The notes beneath the pieces are model-generated. The model had not been told where the DNA came from. It worked only from the letters and a program-made list of their open reading frames with translations, and made no database searches. Made by a program: the position numbers and the translations under genes. Positions 1 through 6,521 of a stretch of DNA of 9,398 nucleotides are shown here, piece by piece. This stretch comes from Betaproteobacteria bacterium (GTDB lineage Bacteria; Pseudomonadota; Gammaproteobacteria; Burkholderiales; Burkholderiaceae). The first letter of the stretch is position 1. Each line of letters starts with the position of its first letter. The stretch spans positions 1 to 9,398 of the forward strand of contig RFXC01000173.1 of NCBI GenBank assembly GCA_009921765.1, in the 5' to 3' direction.

Positions 1-1342
1 GGTGTATCTGAAGCACCCCCGAGTGCGACACCATGATGCCGTAGGGGAGGAACTTGGCCACATAGGCGAGAAGCAGAATCCAGATTGACCCGTAGAGTGG
101 CGTCTGAAGATAGGTCCAGAGCAGACCGATTCCGAACACCAACCCAGGGACCGCGACCGGCAGGACGCCGATAAAGGCGAGTGATCGGGTTGCCGGACCT
201 GGCGCACGGATTTCCGCGTAGCTGATGGCCAGTCCGGCAAGCAGGCATAGGGCGCCTGCCATTAGACCAAGCATGATGGTGTTGACGACGGCGGTCCGAA
301 CATTTTCGATTCGGAGTACGTCGCGATACTGATCAAGCGTGAGCACCTCTGGCGAGATCACGCCCGAACTGAACTTCATGAATGAGGAAACGAGCAGGGC
401 ACCGAAAGGAAGGATGTCGGCGCACAGAACATAGAAACCAATTAGCGCCAATGCAATGATGGTGCCGCTTCGCCCGAGTCGAAGCGGGCTGCCGCGGAAG
501 CCCTTTCCCGACACGGTCACATAGCGCTCAGACACCCGACTGACCCGACGTTGCATCCAGACGCCCGCAATGGTGACCAGCAGTAGGATCGTTCCCGACG
601 CAGCGGCATGCGCGCGATGCACGGGGAATTGGGTGGAGTCCAGATAGATCTTCCAAGGCATGGTGGTGAAGCCAGCCGTGGTTCCGATGATGCCGGGGAT
701 GGTGTAGAGCTCGGCCGAGAGAATGAAAATAAGCAGGCCCGCCGCAAACACCGCTGGCGCCGATACCGGTAGTGTGATTCGGGCGAGCGTCTGCCAGGCC
801 GTGGCACCGGACACCCGTTAAGCAAACGGCGCGAAGAACAGCGTCATGACCCACACCACACCGCCGTAGGTCCAGATGTTGGCGAGCGCGGGCGGCTCAT
901 TGATCAACGTGCCCGCCACTGCGCGCCACGCAACATTCAGAAAGCCGGTTTTCTCCGATCCCAGCGCGATCCAGGCGATCAGGCCTGTGAACGGCGACAG
1001 GAAGAGCGGCATGATGATGAGTGTCTCGAGCGTGCCCTTGAAGGGAATGTCGGTTCGGCATACCAGCATGGCCATCAGAACGCCTACCACCAGCGAAAAC
1101 GCCGTCACGATCACCGCCAGCCGGATGGCCTCCCAAAGGGTTTCGAGGTATTCCCACGAGGTGTAGACGTTGATGATGGCCTGCAGGCTGCGCTCGCTCG
1201 ACAGACCGATCTTGGTCTCCTTATAAAAGGCGGCGTCGAAGGTGTAGATGAGCGGCACCACCACGATCAGCGCAACTGCAATCGCCAGCGCCGCCCAAGC
1301 GGCGATGGCAAGCGGTGATCGTGCGGTGGTGCTGGCAGCCAT
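1..1342 (-). pseudogene. ABC transporter permease, two-domain Fbp/Afu type, interrupted by an in-frame stop and cut by the window edge
   Basis: The product would be the inner-membrane channel of an ABC importer served by the binding protein just upstream (27 bp gap). ATG at 1342 opens a frame of 174 codons with hydrophobic segments at about residues 11-34, 74-95, 107-128 and 156-172, ending in FFAPFA then TAA at 818-820. I translated the same frame onward from 817 to base 2: it has no further stop and reads as permease, starting RVSGATAWQTLARITLP (the part that normally follows the EAA motif), then membrane segments near codons 198-214, 247-261, 293-320, 352-374 and 388-410. The text stops just before the expected second EAA loop. 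Family members normally have about 18-20 residues including (E)EAA between the Pro-Phe-Ala helix end and the RVSG stretch; they are absent here. An in-frame deletion creating the stop explains this best. A GTG lies at 814-812, just past the stop, so reinitiation is conceivable, but the coupling loop would still be missing. A sequencing or assembly error is the alternative. Confidence 0.82.
812..823 (-). other. Deletion junction with stop codon in the permease gene
   Basis: Read on the minus strand this is GCT TAA CGG GTG. GCT ends the upstream permease half (Phe-Ala) and CGG GTG begins the RVSG stretch. Homologues usually continue after this Ala with Tyr (TAT/TAC) and reach RVSG after an Ala codon (often GCA). 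A join of TA from the Tyr codon to the final A of the Ala codon would give exactly TAA while keeping frame. The junction model is inference; the stop and the uninterrupted frame on both sides are read directly. Confidence 0.55.
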
Positions 1343-1369
1343 GGGGGCTCAGGTGGAAGCGGGCTGCGT

Positions 1370-2440
1370 CTAGCGACCGTGCTCGCGCAGGGTCTTCGCC
1401 CAGAGATCGAGATCTTTGGAGAAGTCTCGCTCCCAGCGCTTGACATCAACCGGGTAGACCTCCTTGATGGGTTCGTACCAGCTTTCCTTCACCACCGAGC
1501 GTTTATCCTCGATGCCGCTCAGCGTTGTGCGCGAGCCGTACTTGACCTGCAGCACTTCGGCACCCTCCACGCTCATCGACCAGTTCTGAAACAGCCGTGC
1601 GGCGTTCGGGCGCGGTGCGTAGCGCGACACCGCCTGCCAGGAGTTGCCGAACTCGGGGGTGGGTGACGGCCGAACCCAGCGGATCGGTGCGCCGCGCTGG
1701 ACGTGTGTGACGCCAATGCCTTCCCAGGTCCAGAAGGTGAAGTCGTGCTCGCCGGCAATCACCCGGTCAAGGCCCACCAGGACCTCGCCGTAGACAGCGG
1801 GCTTTTGCTCGGCCACCTTTTTCAGAAAGTCGGGACCGAATTCCTTGGAGAGCTTGGGGTCGAGAAACATGTGCAGGCTGGCATAGCATGCGCCACACTT
1901 CATGGTGCTGACTGCAAAGCGCCCCTTGAATCGAGGATCGAGCACGCCCTTCCAGCTGGAGGCGAGAATCTTCACCTCTTCCGGCGACACCTTGTTGACG
2001 TTATAGATAATTGCATTGTCGGTGGTGTAGTTGGCATAGGCATGCTGCTTCATCCGGAACATCTCGGGAATGCGGTCATGCAGCGGCACCTTCCATTCTG
2101 CGACGTGTCCCTGTTCGATCAGGTCCATCATGCTGGGGTAGTCGCTGATGTGGAGGACATCCACCGAGTGGCGCTTCGCCTGGACTTCTTGCAGGAAGCG
2201 CTGGTACTGCGCAACGCCCACAATGCGCAGGACCTCAACTTTCACCCCGGGGTACTTCTTTTCGAACTCTGCGGCCACCGCCTTCATGGCCTCGAGTGGC
2301 GCGCTTTCGTACCAGACCAGCTTGCCTTCGGCTTTGGCCGCTTCATAAAGCTTCGCCTCATCCTGGGGAAAAGTCTGGGCGTGTGCGCCGGTGAGCGCGC
2401 TGGCCATCGCCAAGGCGGCGGCGAACAACTTCAATCGCAT
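1370..2440 (-). CDS. ABC transporter periplasmic substrate-binding protein (COG1840 / AfuA-FbpA-like fold)
   Basis: A 356-residue periplasmic solute-binding protein expected to deliver ligand to the adjacent permease. ATG at 2440 has GGGAG at 2447-2451, six bases upstream, and begins a clear signal peptide (MRLKLF, hydrophobic core, cleavage after AHA at residue 21). The frame is open further upstream to 2722 but that part lies over the lactonase gene and is not coding. Family marks: EGKLVWYES (38-46), FEKKYPGVKVEV (59-70), the RFLQE and VDVLHISD segments (81-100), and a hinge-side AGEHDF stretch (229-234). The consecutive tyrosines that bind iron in FbpA-type proteins are not evident, so ferric iron is not a safe ligand call; members of this class also carry thiamine, phosphonates, polyamines or sugars. 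The mature protein has only two cysteines, in CGAC (182-185). It is followed by the broken permease and preceded by the lactonase on the same strand, suggesting one operon for an organic solute. Confidence 0.85.
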   Translation of the reverse strand: MRLKLFAAALAMASALTGAHAQTFPQDEAKLYEAAKAEGKLVWYESAPLEAMKAVAAEFEKKYPGVKVEVLRIVGVAQYQRFLQEVQAKRHSVDVLHISDYPSMMDLIEQGHVAEWKVPLHDRIPEMFRMKQHAYANYTTDNAIIYNVNKVSPEEVKILASSWKGVLDPRFKGRFAVSTMKCGACYASLHMFLDPKLSKEFGPDFLKKVAEQKPAVYGEVLVGLDRVIAGEHDFTFWTWEGIGVTHVQRGAPIRWVRPSPTPEFGNSWQAVSRYAPRPNAARLFQNWSMSVEGAEVLQVKYGSRTTLSGIEDKRSVVKESWYEPIKEVYPVDVKRWERDFSKDLDLWAKTLREHGR

Positions 2441-2446
2441 AACAGT

Positions 2447-2451
2447 CTCCC
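2447..2451 (-). promoter_or_regulatory. Ribosome binding site for the ABC binding protein
   Basis: GGGAG on the minus strand ends six bases before the ATG at 2440. It fixes the start there rather than at the much longer upstream-open frame. Confidence 0.65.
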
Positions 2452-2461
2452 TTGAATCGGT

Positions 2462-2467
2462 TTTATA
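2462..2467 (-). promoter_or_regulatory. Possible -10 element ahead of the ABC binding protein
   Basis: TATAAA on the minus strand lies in the 107-bp spacer between the lactonase stop and the binding-protein start. No good -35 hexamer is seen 16-18 bases upstream, so this is a weak candidate for an internal promoter. Read-through from the promoter at 3465-3493 may be the main source of transcript. No convincing terminator stem was seen in this spacer. Confidence 0.2.
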
Positions 2468-2547
2468 GGTTGTTGACTGCGGGACACAGGACCCAGCCGG
2501 TTGCATTGTCCTGCCAAACTTCTGAGGGCACTCCTGAGGCGCTTGCC

Positions 2548-3423
2548 TTACCCACCAAACGCTGTCTCCGCCAGACCGCGCACGCCGGCGTCGACCGCGA
2601 ACAGCCCGCCCGTGAGCGGCTCGCGCTGCAAGTGTTGCTCGTTGAGCGTCAGCGTTGAAGTGGTGATGAACATGGTGCCCATGTTGGGACCGCCGAAGCA
2701 CACGCTGGTTGGGCGCTCGCAAGGAACCTCAATCGTGCGGTCTATCTGTCCGTCAGGGGTGAAACGAACGATTCGACGTCCGTGCACTTCAGCGACCCAC
2801 ACGCCCCCTTCTGCGTCGACGGTGGCACCGTCGGGTCGGCCTTTGAAATTGCCCCAGTCGATCAGGCGGCTGCGCGGTCCTGCCGCGCCAGAGACGGGAT
2901 CGATCGTGTAGCGCCAGGTCACCTGTTGCCGCGAATCATTGAAATAGAGCGAGCTGCCGTCGGGGCTGAAGCAGGGGCCGTTTGAAATGATGAAGCCATG
3001 GTCAATGTCGTGAAGGCTCAGGTCGGCGTCTAGTCGGTACAGGTTCCCGATCGGATTCTTCACATTTCGATCCATGGTGCCAACCCAGAACCGACCCTGC
3101 CGGTCGCATTTGCCATCGTTGAAGCGCGACTCGCCCAAGGCGAGACCCGCCGGAGAGAAGGGGCGGGGCGGCGCTCCAGGTTCATCCATGAAAGCGAGGC
3201 TGTTGCGGTAGGCGACCAGCAAGCCACCCTTGGCGCGCAGTACGAAGGAACCAACCGGTTTGCCAACATTCCATTGATCATGGCGGCCGCTGGGCAACTC
3301 CAGTCGGTGCAGGAGCGTTCGGGCGACGTCGATCCAATAGAGCGATGATTCGGCGGCGTGCCAGACTGGGGATTCACCCAGAACATCCTTGCAGTCGACC
3401 AGACACTCGGCCGTTCGAATCAT
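2548..3423 (-). CDS. SMP-30/gluconolactonase/LRE family protein (metal-dependent lactonase)
   Basis: A 291-residue six-bladed propeller hydrolase; family members open sugar lactones (gluconolactone, xylonolactone, arabinolactone and others) using one divalent cation. Hallmarks: LGESPVW near the N-terminus (metal ligand Glu17), RFNDGKCD (Asn102, substrate side), ISNGPCFSPDG (metal ligand Asn148), GRPDGATVD (metal ligand Asp198), and AEVHGRRIVRFTPDG near the C-terminal blades. These match Glu18, Asn103, Asn154 and Asp204 of human SMP-30, so the site looks intact. No signal peptide is apparent, so it is probably cytosolic. I place the start at ATG 3423 because AAGGGG at 3432-3437 sits eight bases before it; a GTG at 3432 would overlap that sequence and is unlikely. 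It is the first gene of the leftward unit, upstream of the ABC binding protein, which suggests intake followed by hydrolysis of a lactone or an intermediate that forms one. The exact substrate is not readable. Confidence 0.9.
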   Translation of the reverse strand: MIRTAECLVDCKDVLGESPVWHAAESSLYWIDVARTLLHRLELPSGRHDQWNVGKPVGSFVLRAKGGLLVAYRNSLAFMDEPGAPPRPFSPAGLALGESRFNDGKCDRQGRFWVGTMDRNVKNPIGNLYRLDADLSLHDIDHGFIISNGPCFSPDGSSLYFNDSRQQVTWRYTIDPVSGAAGPRSRLIDWGNFKGRPDGATVDAEGGVWVAEVHGRRIVRFTPDGQIDRTIEVPCERPTSVCFGGPNMGTMFITTSTLTLNEQHLQREPLTGGLFAVDAGVRGLAETAFGG

Positions 3424-3431
3424 CACGCTCA

Positions 3432-3437
3432 CCCCTT
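3432..3437 (-). promoter_or_regulatory. Ribosome binding site that decides the lactonase start
   Basis: AAGGGG on the minus strand stands eight bases before ATG 3423. The alternative GTG start at 3432 begins within this same G-run, leaving no spacing, so the ATG is favoured. Confidence 0.6.
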
Positions 3438-3464
3438 ACCGGAACTTGAGACACAGGCGCCCGG

Positions 3465-3493
3465 AGTATTTGGGGTGGGGGGCGCAGTGTCAA
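3465..3493 (-). promoter_or_regulatory. Sigma-70-like promoter for the leftward lactonase-ABC unit
   Basis: On the minus strand a perfect TTGACA (3493-3488) is followed by a 17-base spacer and AATACT (3470-3465), which matches TATAAT at four of six positions. Transcription would start near 3458, giving a leader of about 35 bases before ATG 3423. This is the best promoter match in the window. Confidence 0.55.
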
Positions 3494-3504
3494 ATCCGTT
3501 TGAC
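3489..3504. promoter_or_regulatory. 16-bp perfect inverted repeat, candidate operator between divergent units
   Basis: GTCAAATCCGTTTGAC has 6-bp arms that are exact reverse complements around a 4-bp centre; symmetry does not extend into the flanks. The left arm lies in the TTGACA -35 box of the leftward promoter and the right arm lies in a TTGACT -35-like box facing right. A repressor or activator dimer bound here could control both directions. The symmetry could also simply result from two -35 boxes placed back to back, since both arms contain TTGAC. No regulator gene is in the window. Confidence 0.45.
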
Positions 3505-3528
3505 TGAATTTGGCACCGCTTTTGTGCT
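3500..3528 (+). promoter_or_regulatory. Candidate rightward promoter, strong -35 but weak -10
   Basis: TTGACT at 3500-3505 matches the -35 consensus at five of six positions. The hexamer 17 bases on, TGTGCT at 3523-3528, matches only three of six. A second option is TTGCAG at 3542-3547 with CACAAT (four of six) at 3565-3570, also 17 bases apart. Some rightward promoter must lie in this spacer, but sequence does not settle which. Confidence 0.3.
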
Positions 3529-3606
3529 GCAAGGTCTTTGGTTGCAGTTGCCTGCGGGCCCCCACACAATACCGGCCTACCAACGGGATCCTTACTCACG
3601 GCATTG

Positions 3607-3614
3607 AAAGGAGA
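3607..3614 (+). promoter_or_regulatory. Ribosome binding site for the first Bug/TctC protein
   Basis: AAAGGAGA is a near-ideal Shine-Dalgarno sequence ending five bases before ATG 3620, and is the strongest one in the window. It suggests that the first gene of the rightward unit is well translated. Confidence 0.7.
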
Positions 3615-3619
3615 TTCTC

Positions 3620-4615
3620 ATGCCTGTTCAGCCCCTACGTCGATCTGCGCTCGCCCGGCTGGCCGCAGTGGGCCTTGGTCTGGGCGTATCAATGGGCAGC
3701 GCCCTGGCGCAGTCGACATGGCCTGATCGCGCGGTCAGGCTGGTGGTCACGGTGGGCGCGGGCGGTGCCGCCGACACGCTGTCACGCAATCTCTCAAACG
3801 GCTTTGCCGGTTTCGCAAACGGCCAGCCACTGGTGGTTGAGAACCGACCTGGAGCGGGGGGCACGATCGCAGCGGGTCTGGTTGCGCGCGAGAAGCCCGA
3901 TGGTTACACCCTGTTTCTGGCCGAGGTAGGCCCCAATGCGGTGTCGCACACTCTTGCCAAGCTGCCCTATGATCCGCACACGGCCTTCACGCCCATCGTG
4001 CACGTGGCCAACTTGCCAGCCGTCATTCTGGTGCGGGCCACGCTTCCCTACAAGACGCTGGACGAGTTCATCGCGGCGGCGAAACAGCAGCCCGGGAAAT
4101 TCAACTTTGCGTCGGCAGGGCTGGGTAACTGGACTCACTTGTACATGGCTTACTTCAACAGCCGCGCCGGCATCGATCAGGTCAACATCGTTTACAAGTC
4201 GGGCGCGGAGATGCTGACCGCCTTGCTTCGCGGCGATGCTGACACCGCAGTCATTACGGTATCGACGTCGCTCGCTCAGGTTCGTGAGGGCAAGGTGCGG
4301 CCGCTCGCGGGCGCCGCTGAACGTCCGATGCGGCAGTTGCCCGATGTTCCGGCCGCGGCGCGGTCGTTGCCTGGCTTTGATGTGAGCGTCTGGCACGGCA
4401 TCGTCGGTCCAGCCGGAATGGATCCGGCGCTCGTATCGCGAATCAACGCGGTCTTCAACCAGGTGCTGCAATCGCCGCAGGTGCGCACGGCCATCACCGA
4501 GACCCAGTCCGCCGACATCATTGGCGGAACGCCGCAGCAGTTCGACGCCTTCATCAAGGAAGAACTGAAGCGCTGGCCGGATGTCGTTCGCGCCGCCGGC
4601 ATCAAGTCAGAGTGA
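3620..4615 (+). CDS. Bug/TctC family tripartite tricarboxylate transporter substrate-binding protein (first copy)
   Basis: A 331-residue periplasmic binding protein of the Bug (Bordetella uptake gene) family, which serves TctA/TctB transporters and binds carboxylates, amino acids, nicotinate and other small organics. The signal peptide runs through ALA at residue 30 (cleavage before QSTWPDR). The mature protein opens with the family pattern WPDRAVRLVVTVGAGGAADTLSR (given in parts: WPDR 34-37, VGAGGAAD 45-52), then ENRPGAGGTIAA (74-85), KPDGYTL (92-98), FNFASAG (about 161-167), IVYKSGAEML, and GKVRPLA. The usual VPFxPGG loop is changed to VTVGAGG, while the loop aspartate (Asp52) is kept, which may alter ligand choice. 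The start is set by the strong AAGGAG site. It heads the rightward unit and overlaps or nearly touches the hydrolase gene. No TctA or TctB membrane component is in the window, a common state for Bug genes, which often rely on a distant membrane pair. Confidence 0.92.
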   Translation: MPVQPLRRSALARLAAVGLGLGVSMGSALAQSTWPDRAVRLVVTVGAGGAADTLSRNLSNGFAGFANGQPLVVENRPGAGGTIAAGLVAREKPDGYTLFLAEVGPNAVSHTLAKLPYDPHTAFTPIVHVANLPAVILVRATLPYKTLDEFIAAAKQQPGKFNFASAGLGNWTHLYMAYFNSRAGIDQVNIVYKSGAEMLTALLRGDADTAVITVSTSLAQVREGKVRPLAGAAERPMRQLPDVPAAARSLPGFDVSVWHGIVGPAGMDPALVSRINAVFNQVLQSPQVRTAITETQSADIIGGTPQQFDAFIKEELKRWPDVVRAAGIKSE

Positions 4616-4620
4616 TCACC

Positions 4621-5487
4621 ATGGATATCCCTGTTCATTTCGAGTCTGCCGGCCTCAAGCTCGCCGGTATTCTTCATCGCCCAGACAACCTCGCGCCCGG
4701 TGAGCGCCGCGCGGCCCTTATCGTTTTGCACGGCTTTGGCAGCAACAAGAACGGTGGTATTTCACAGGCCGCCGGGCAGCTTTTTGCGTCGCTCGGTTAC
4801 GTTGTGCTGCGCTTTGACATGCGCGGCTGTGGTCAGAGCGAAGGCGTGCGCGGACGGGTGATCTGCCTTGAGCAGGTGGAAGATACCCAGGCCGCGCTCA
4901 ACTTCCTTTTAACCCGCGATGAAGTCGATCCCACCCGGATTGGCGTGATGGGTCACAGCTTTGGTGCTGCGGTGGCGATTTACGCCGCGGGTATTGATCC
5001 CCGTCTGGCTGTGTGCGTGTCCACCGGTGGCTGGGGCGATGGCGAGAAGAAATTCCGTCGCCAGCACGAGGGCGCCGCCTGGACGAAATTTACCGACATG
5101 ATGTCCGAGGGGCGCCGACGCCTCGCGCTCGGCGAATCAATGATGGTGCCGCGCTACGACATCGTTCCGATTCAGCCGGGCCTGCGCAATCAGCTCGCTC
5201 CGGGTTCCATCACCGAGTTTCCCTATGAGGTGGTGGAAAGCATGTACAACTTTCGCGCCAATGACGTGGTGGGCCGAATCGCGCCGCGGCCGCTGCTCCT
5301 GCTGCATCCGTCCAATGACACAGTAACGCCCACTGAACAATCAGTCGATCTGTTCGCGCATGCTGGACAGCCCACCGATCTGCATCTGTTTGCGAATACC
5401 GACCACTTCATCCTAGGCGAGGGCAATGCCATGGTCACGGATTTGGTGGCGGCCTGGCTTCGCAAGCATCTGCCCGTTCACGCTTAG
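4621..5487 (+). CDS. Alpha/beta hydrolase (serine hydrolase, esterase/peptidase-like)
   Basis: A 288-residue alpha/beta-hydrolase without a signal peptide, so cytosolic. Visible parts: the oxyanion-side LHGFGSNKNGG (36-46), RFDMRGCGQSEG (65-76), nucleophile elbow GHSFGAA with Ser113, a likely acid Asp233 in HPSNDTVTP, and the catalytic His262 in NTDHFILGEGN. The triad is complete and in normal order. A short insert around residues 137-215 (GWGDGEKKFRR to YNFRAND) forms the probable lid. I prefer ATG 4621; GTG 4612 is also in frame and would overlap the upstream stop in a GTGA arrangement, adding three residues. Neither has a strong ribosome binding site, so coupling to translation of the upstream gene is likely. 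Placed between two binding-protein genes, it probably acts on the imported compound (ester, amide or C-C bond). The substrate is unknown. Confidence 0.88.
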   Translation: MDIPVHFESAGLKLAGILHRPDNLAPGERRAALIVLHGFGSNKNGGISQAAGQLFASLGYVVLRFDMRGCGQSEGVRGRVICLEQVEDTQAALNFLLTRDEVDPTRIGVMGHSFGAAVAIYAAGIDPRLAVCVSTGGWGDGEKKFRRQHEGAAWTKFTDMMSEGRRRLALGESMMVPRYDIVPIQPGLRNQLAPGSITEFPYEVVESMYNFRANDVVGRIAPRPLLLLHPSNDTVTPTEQSVDLFAHAGQPTDLHLFANTDHFILGEGNAMVTDLVAAWLRKHLPVHA

Positions 5488-5514
5488 ACGTTTTTTATTC
5501 GGGAGACCTTCCTC

Positions 5515-6498
5515 ATGTCGAACCGACGCTTGCTATCTGGCTTTCTGGTTGGCGCAGGACTTGTCTTGTCCTGCGGTATGGCAGCGGCGCAGTCTGCAAC
5601 CGGTCCTTTTCCGAATCGTCCCATCCGGATCATCGTGCCCTTCGTTCCCGGCGGCACCATCGACGTGGTGACGCGGCTTCTGGCGCGCAATCTTCAGGAG
5701 AGCCTCAAGCAGCCCGTGGTGGTTGACAACCGCGCCGGGGCCGGCGGGGTGGTGGGCGTAGATCATGTGGCGAAGAGCCGGCCCGATGGCTACACCCTGG
5801 TGCTCAATGCCGCTACGCCCATGGTGACAGTCGTGAGTCTGAGCAGTGCCCCCTATGACATCTTCCGTGACCTGACTGCGGTGGCACGGGTCACCACCTT
5901 CGACTATGTGCTGGCGGTCAATGCCAAGTCGAGCATCCAGTCAATGCAGGATCTGGTGCAGCTGGCGCGCAAAGACCCCGGCAAACTGAACTATGCCAGC
6001 GCGGGCATGGGTTCCGGCCAGCATATGTATGTCGAGCTCCTGCGGTCAGCCGCTGGCATCCAGATCCAGCACATCCCCTACAAGGGTAATGCGCCCGCGA
6101 TGCAGGCGCTTCTGTCGGGCGAGGTTGATCTGCTATTCGACACCACACTGGGCATGCTTCCCATGGTGCAGGCGGGGCGGCTGCGCCCGCTGCTGACCAG
6201 CAGCCCCGCACCGCTTGCCAGCCTGCCGGCGGTACCGACCATGGACAGCCTGTTCCCCGGGTCGGGCGCACAGGGCTGGCATGGGGTGTTTGCGCCTGCG
6301 GGAACGCCGCGTGAGGTGATCGTTCAGCTCTCGGAAGCGATCAATGCCGCGGTGACCTCGCCCGATATGGCTTCCCGCCTCCGTGAGCTGGGCCTTGAGC
6401 CCTCCGCCCTAGGTGCCGACCCCTTCGCAACGCTAGTCCGGCGCGATTATGAGCGCTGGGGGAAAATCATCCGGGAAAACAACATCAAGGCTGACTGA
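5515..6498 (+). CDS. Bug/TctC family tripartite tricarboxylate transporter substrate-binding protein (second copy)
   Basis: A 327-residue relative of the protein at 3620-4615, but clearly divergent from it, so not a recent duplicate. Family marks: PNRPIRIIVPFVPGG (33-47) with the loop aspartate Asp50, DNRAGAGGVVG (71-81), RPDGYTLVL (89-97), LNYASAGMGSGQHMY, IPYKGNAPAMQALLSGEVD, and an ERWGKIIRENNIK end typical of the family. Here the canonical VPFxPGG loop is intact, unlike the first copy. The N-terminus is a signal peptide with cleavage likely after AAA at residue 25; a VLSC stretch (17-20) also resembles a weak lipobox, so lipid attachment cannot be excluded. GGGAGA at 5501-5506 stands eight bases before ATG 5515. 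It follows the hydrolase by 27 bp and precedes the amidohydrolase by 23 bp in one likely transcript. Confidence 0.92.
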   Translation: MSNRRLLSGFLVGAGLVLSCGMAAAQSATGPFPNRPIRIIVPFVPGGTIDVVTRLLARNLQESLKQPVVVDNRAGAGGVVGVDHVAKSRPDGYTLVLNAATPMVTVVSLSSAPYDIFRDLTAVARVTTFDYVLAVNAKSSIQSMQDLVQLARKDPGKLNYASAGMGSGQHMYVELLRSAAGIQIQHIPYKGNAPAMQALLSGEVDLLFDTTLGMLPMVQAGRLRPLLTSSPAPLASLPAVPTMDSLFPGSGAQGWHGVFAPAGTPREVIVQLSEAINAAVTSPDMASRLRELGLEPSALGADPFATLVRRDYERWGKIIRENNIKAD

Positions 6499-6521
6499 GC
6501 CCCCCGCTGGAAACTGCCCCC

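Noticed and set aside
517..854. Two minus-strand open frames of about 100 codons near the permease stop (517-825 and 528-854)
   Set aside because: They lie in the other two frames of the permease. The permease frame itself continues with membrane segments and family motifs, so these are shadows and not the result of a frameshift.
818..1342. Reading the 174-residue permease half as a complete small membrane protein
   Set aside because: It ends inside a transmembrane segment, lacks the EAA loop, and the same frame continues past the stop as permease sequence.
1703..2455. Long plus-strand open frame of 250 codons opposite the ABC binding protein
   Set aside because: It is antisense to a gene with clear signal peptide and family motifs. 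Its translation shows no recognisable domain and fits the usual mirror frame of GC-rich coding sequence.
2521..2540. Repeated CTGAGG in the spacer upstream of the ABC binding protein
   Set aside because: It is a short direct repeat rather than an inverted one and cannot form a terminator hairpin; it is likely chance.
2441..2722. N-terminal extension of the ABC binding-protein frame to 2722
   Set aside because: The extra residues are arginine-rich, lie over the lactonase gene, and would bury the signal peptide; ATG 2440 with GGGAG is the real start.
5488..5499. Run of T after the alpha/beta hydrolase stop, possible intrinsic terminator
   Set aside because: There is no stable GC-rich stem immediately upstream, and the next gene follows with a good ribosome binding site in the same direction.
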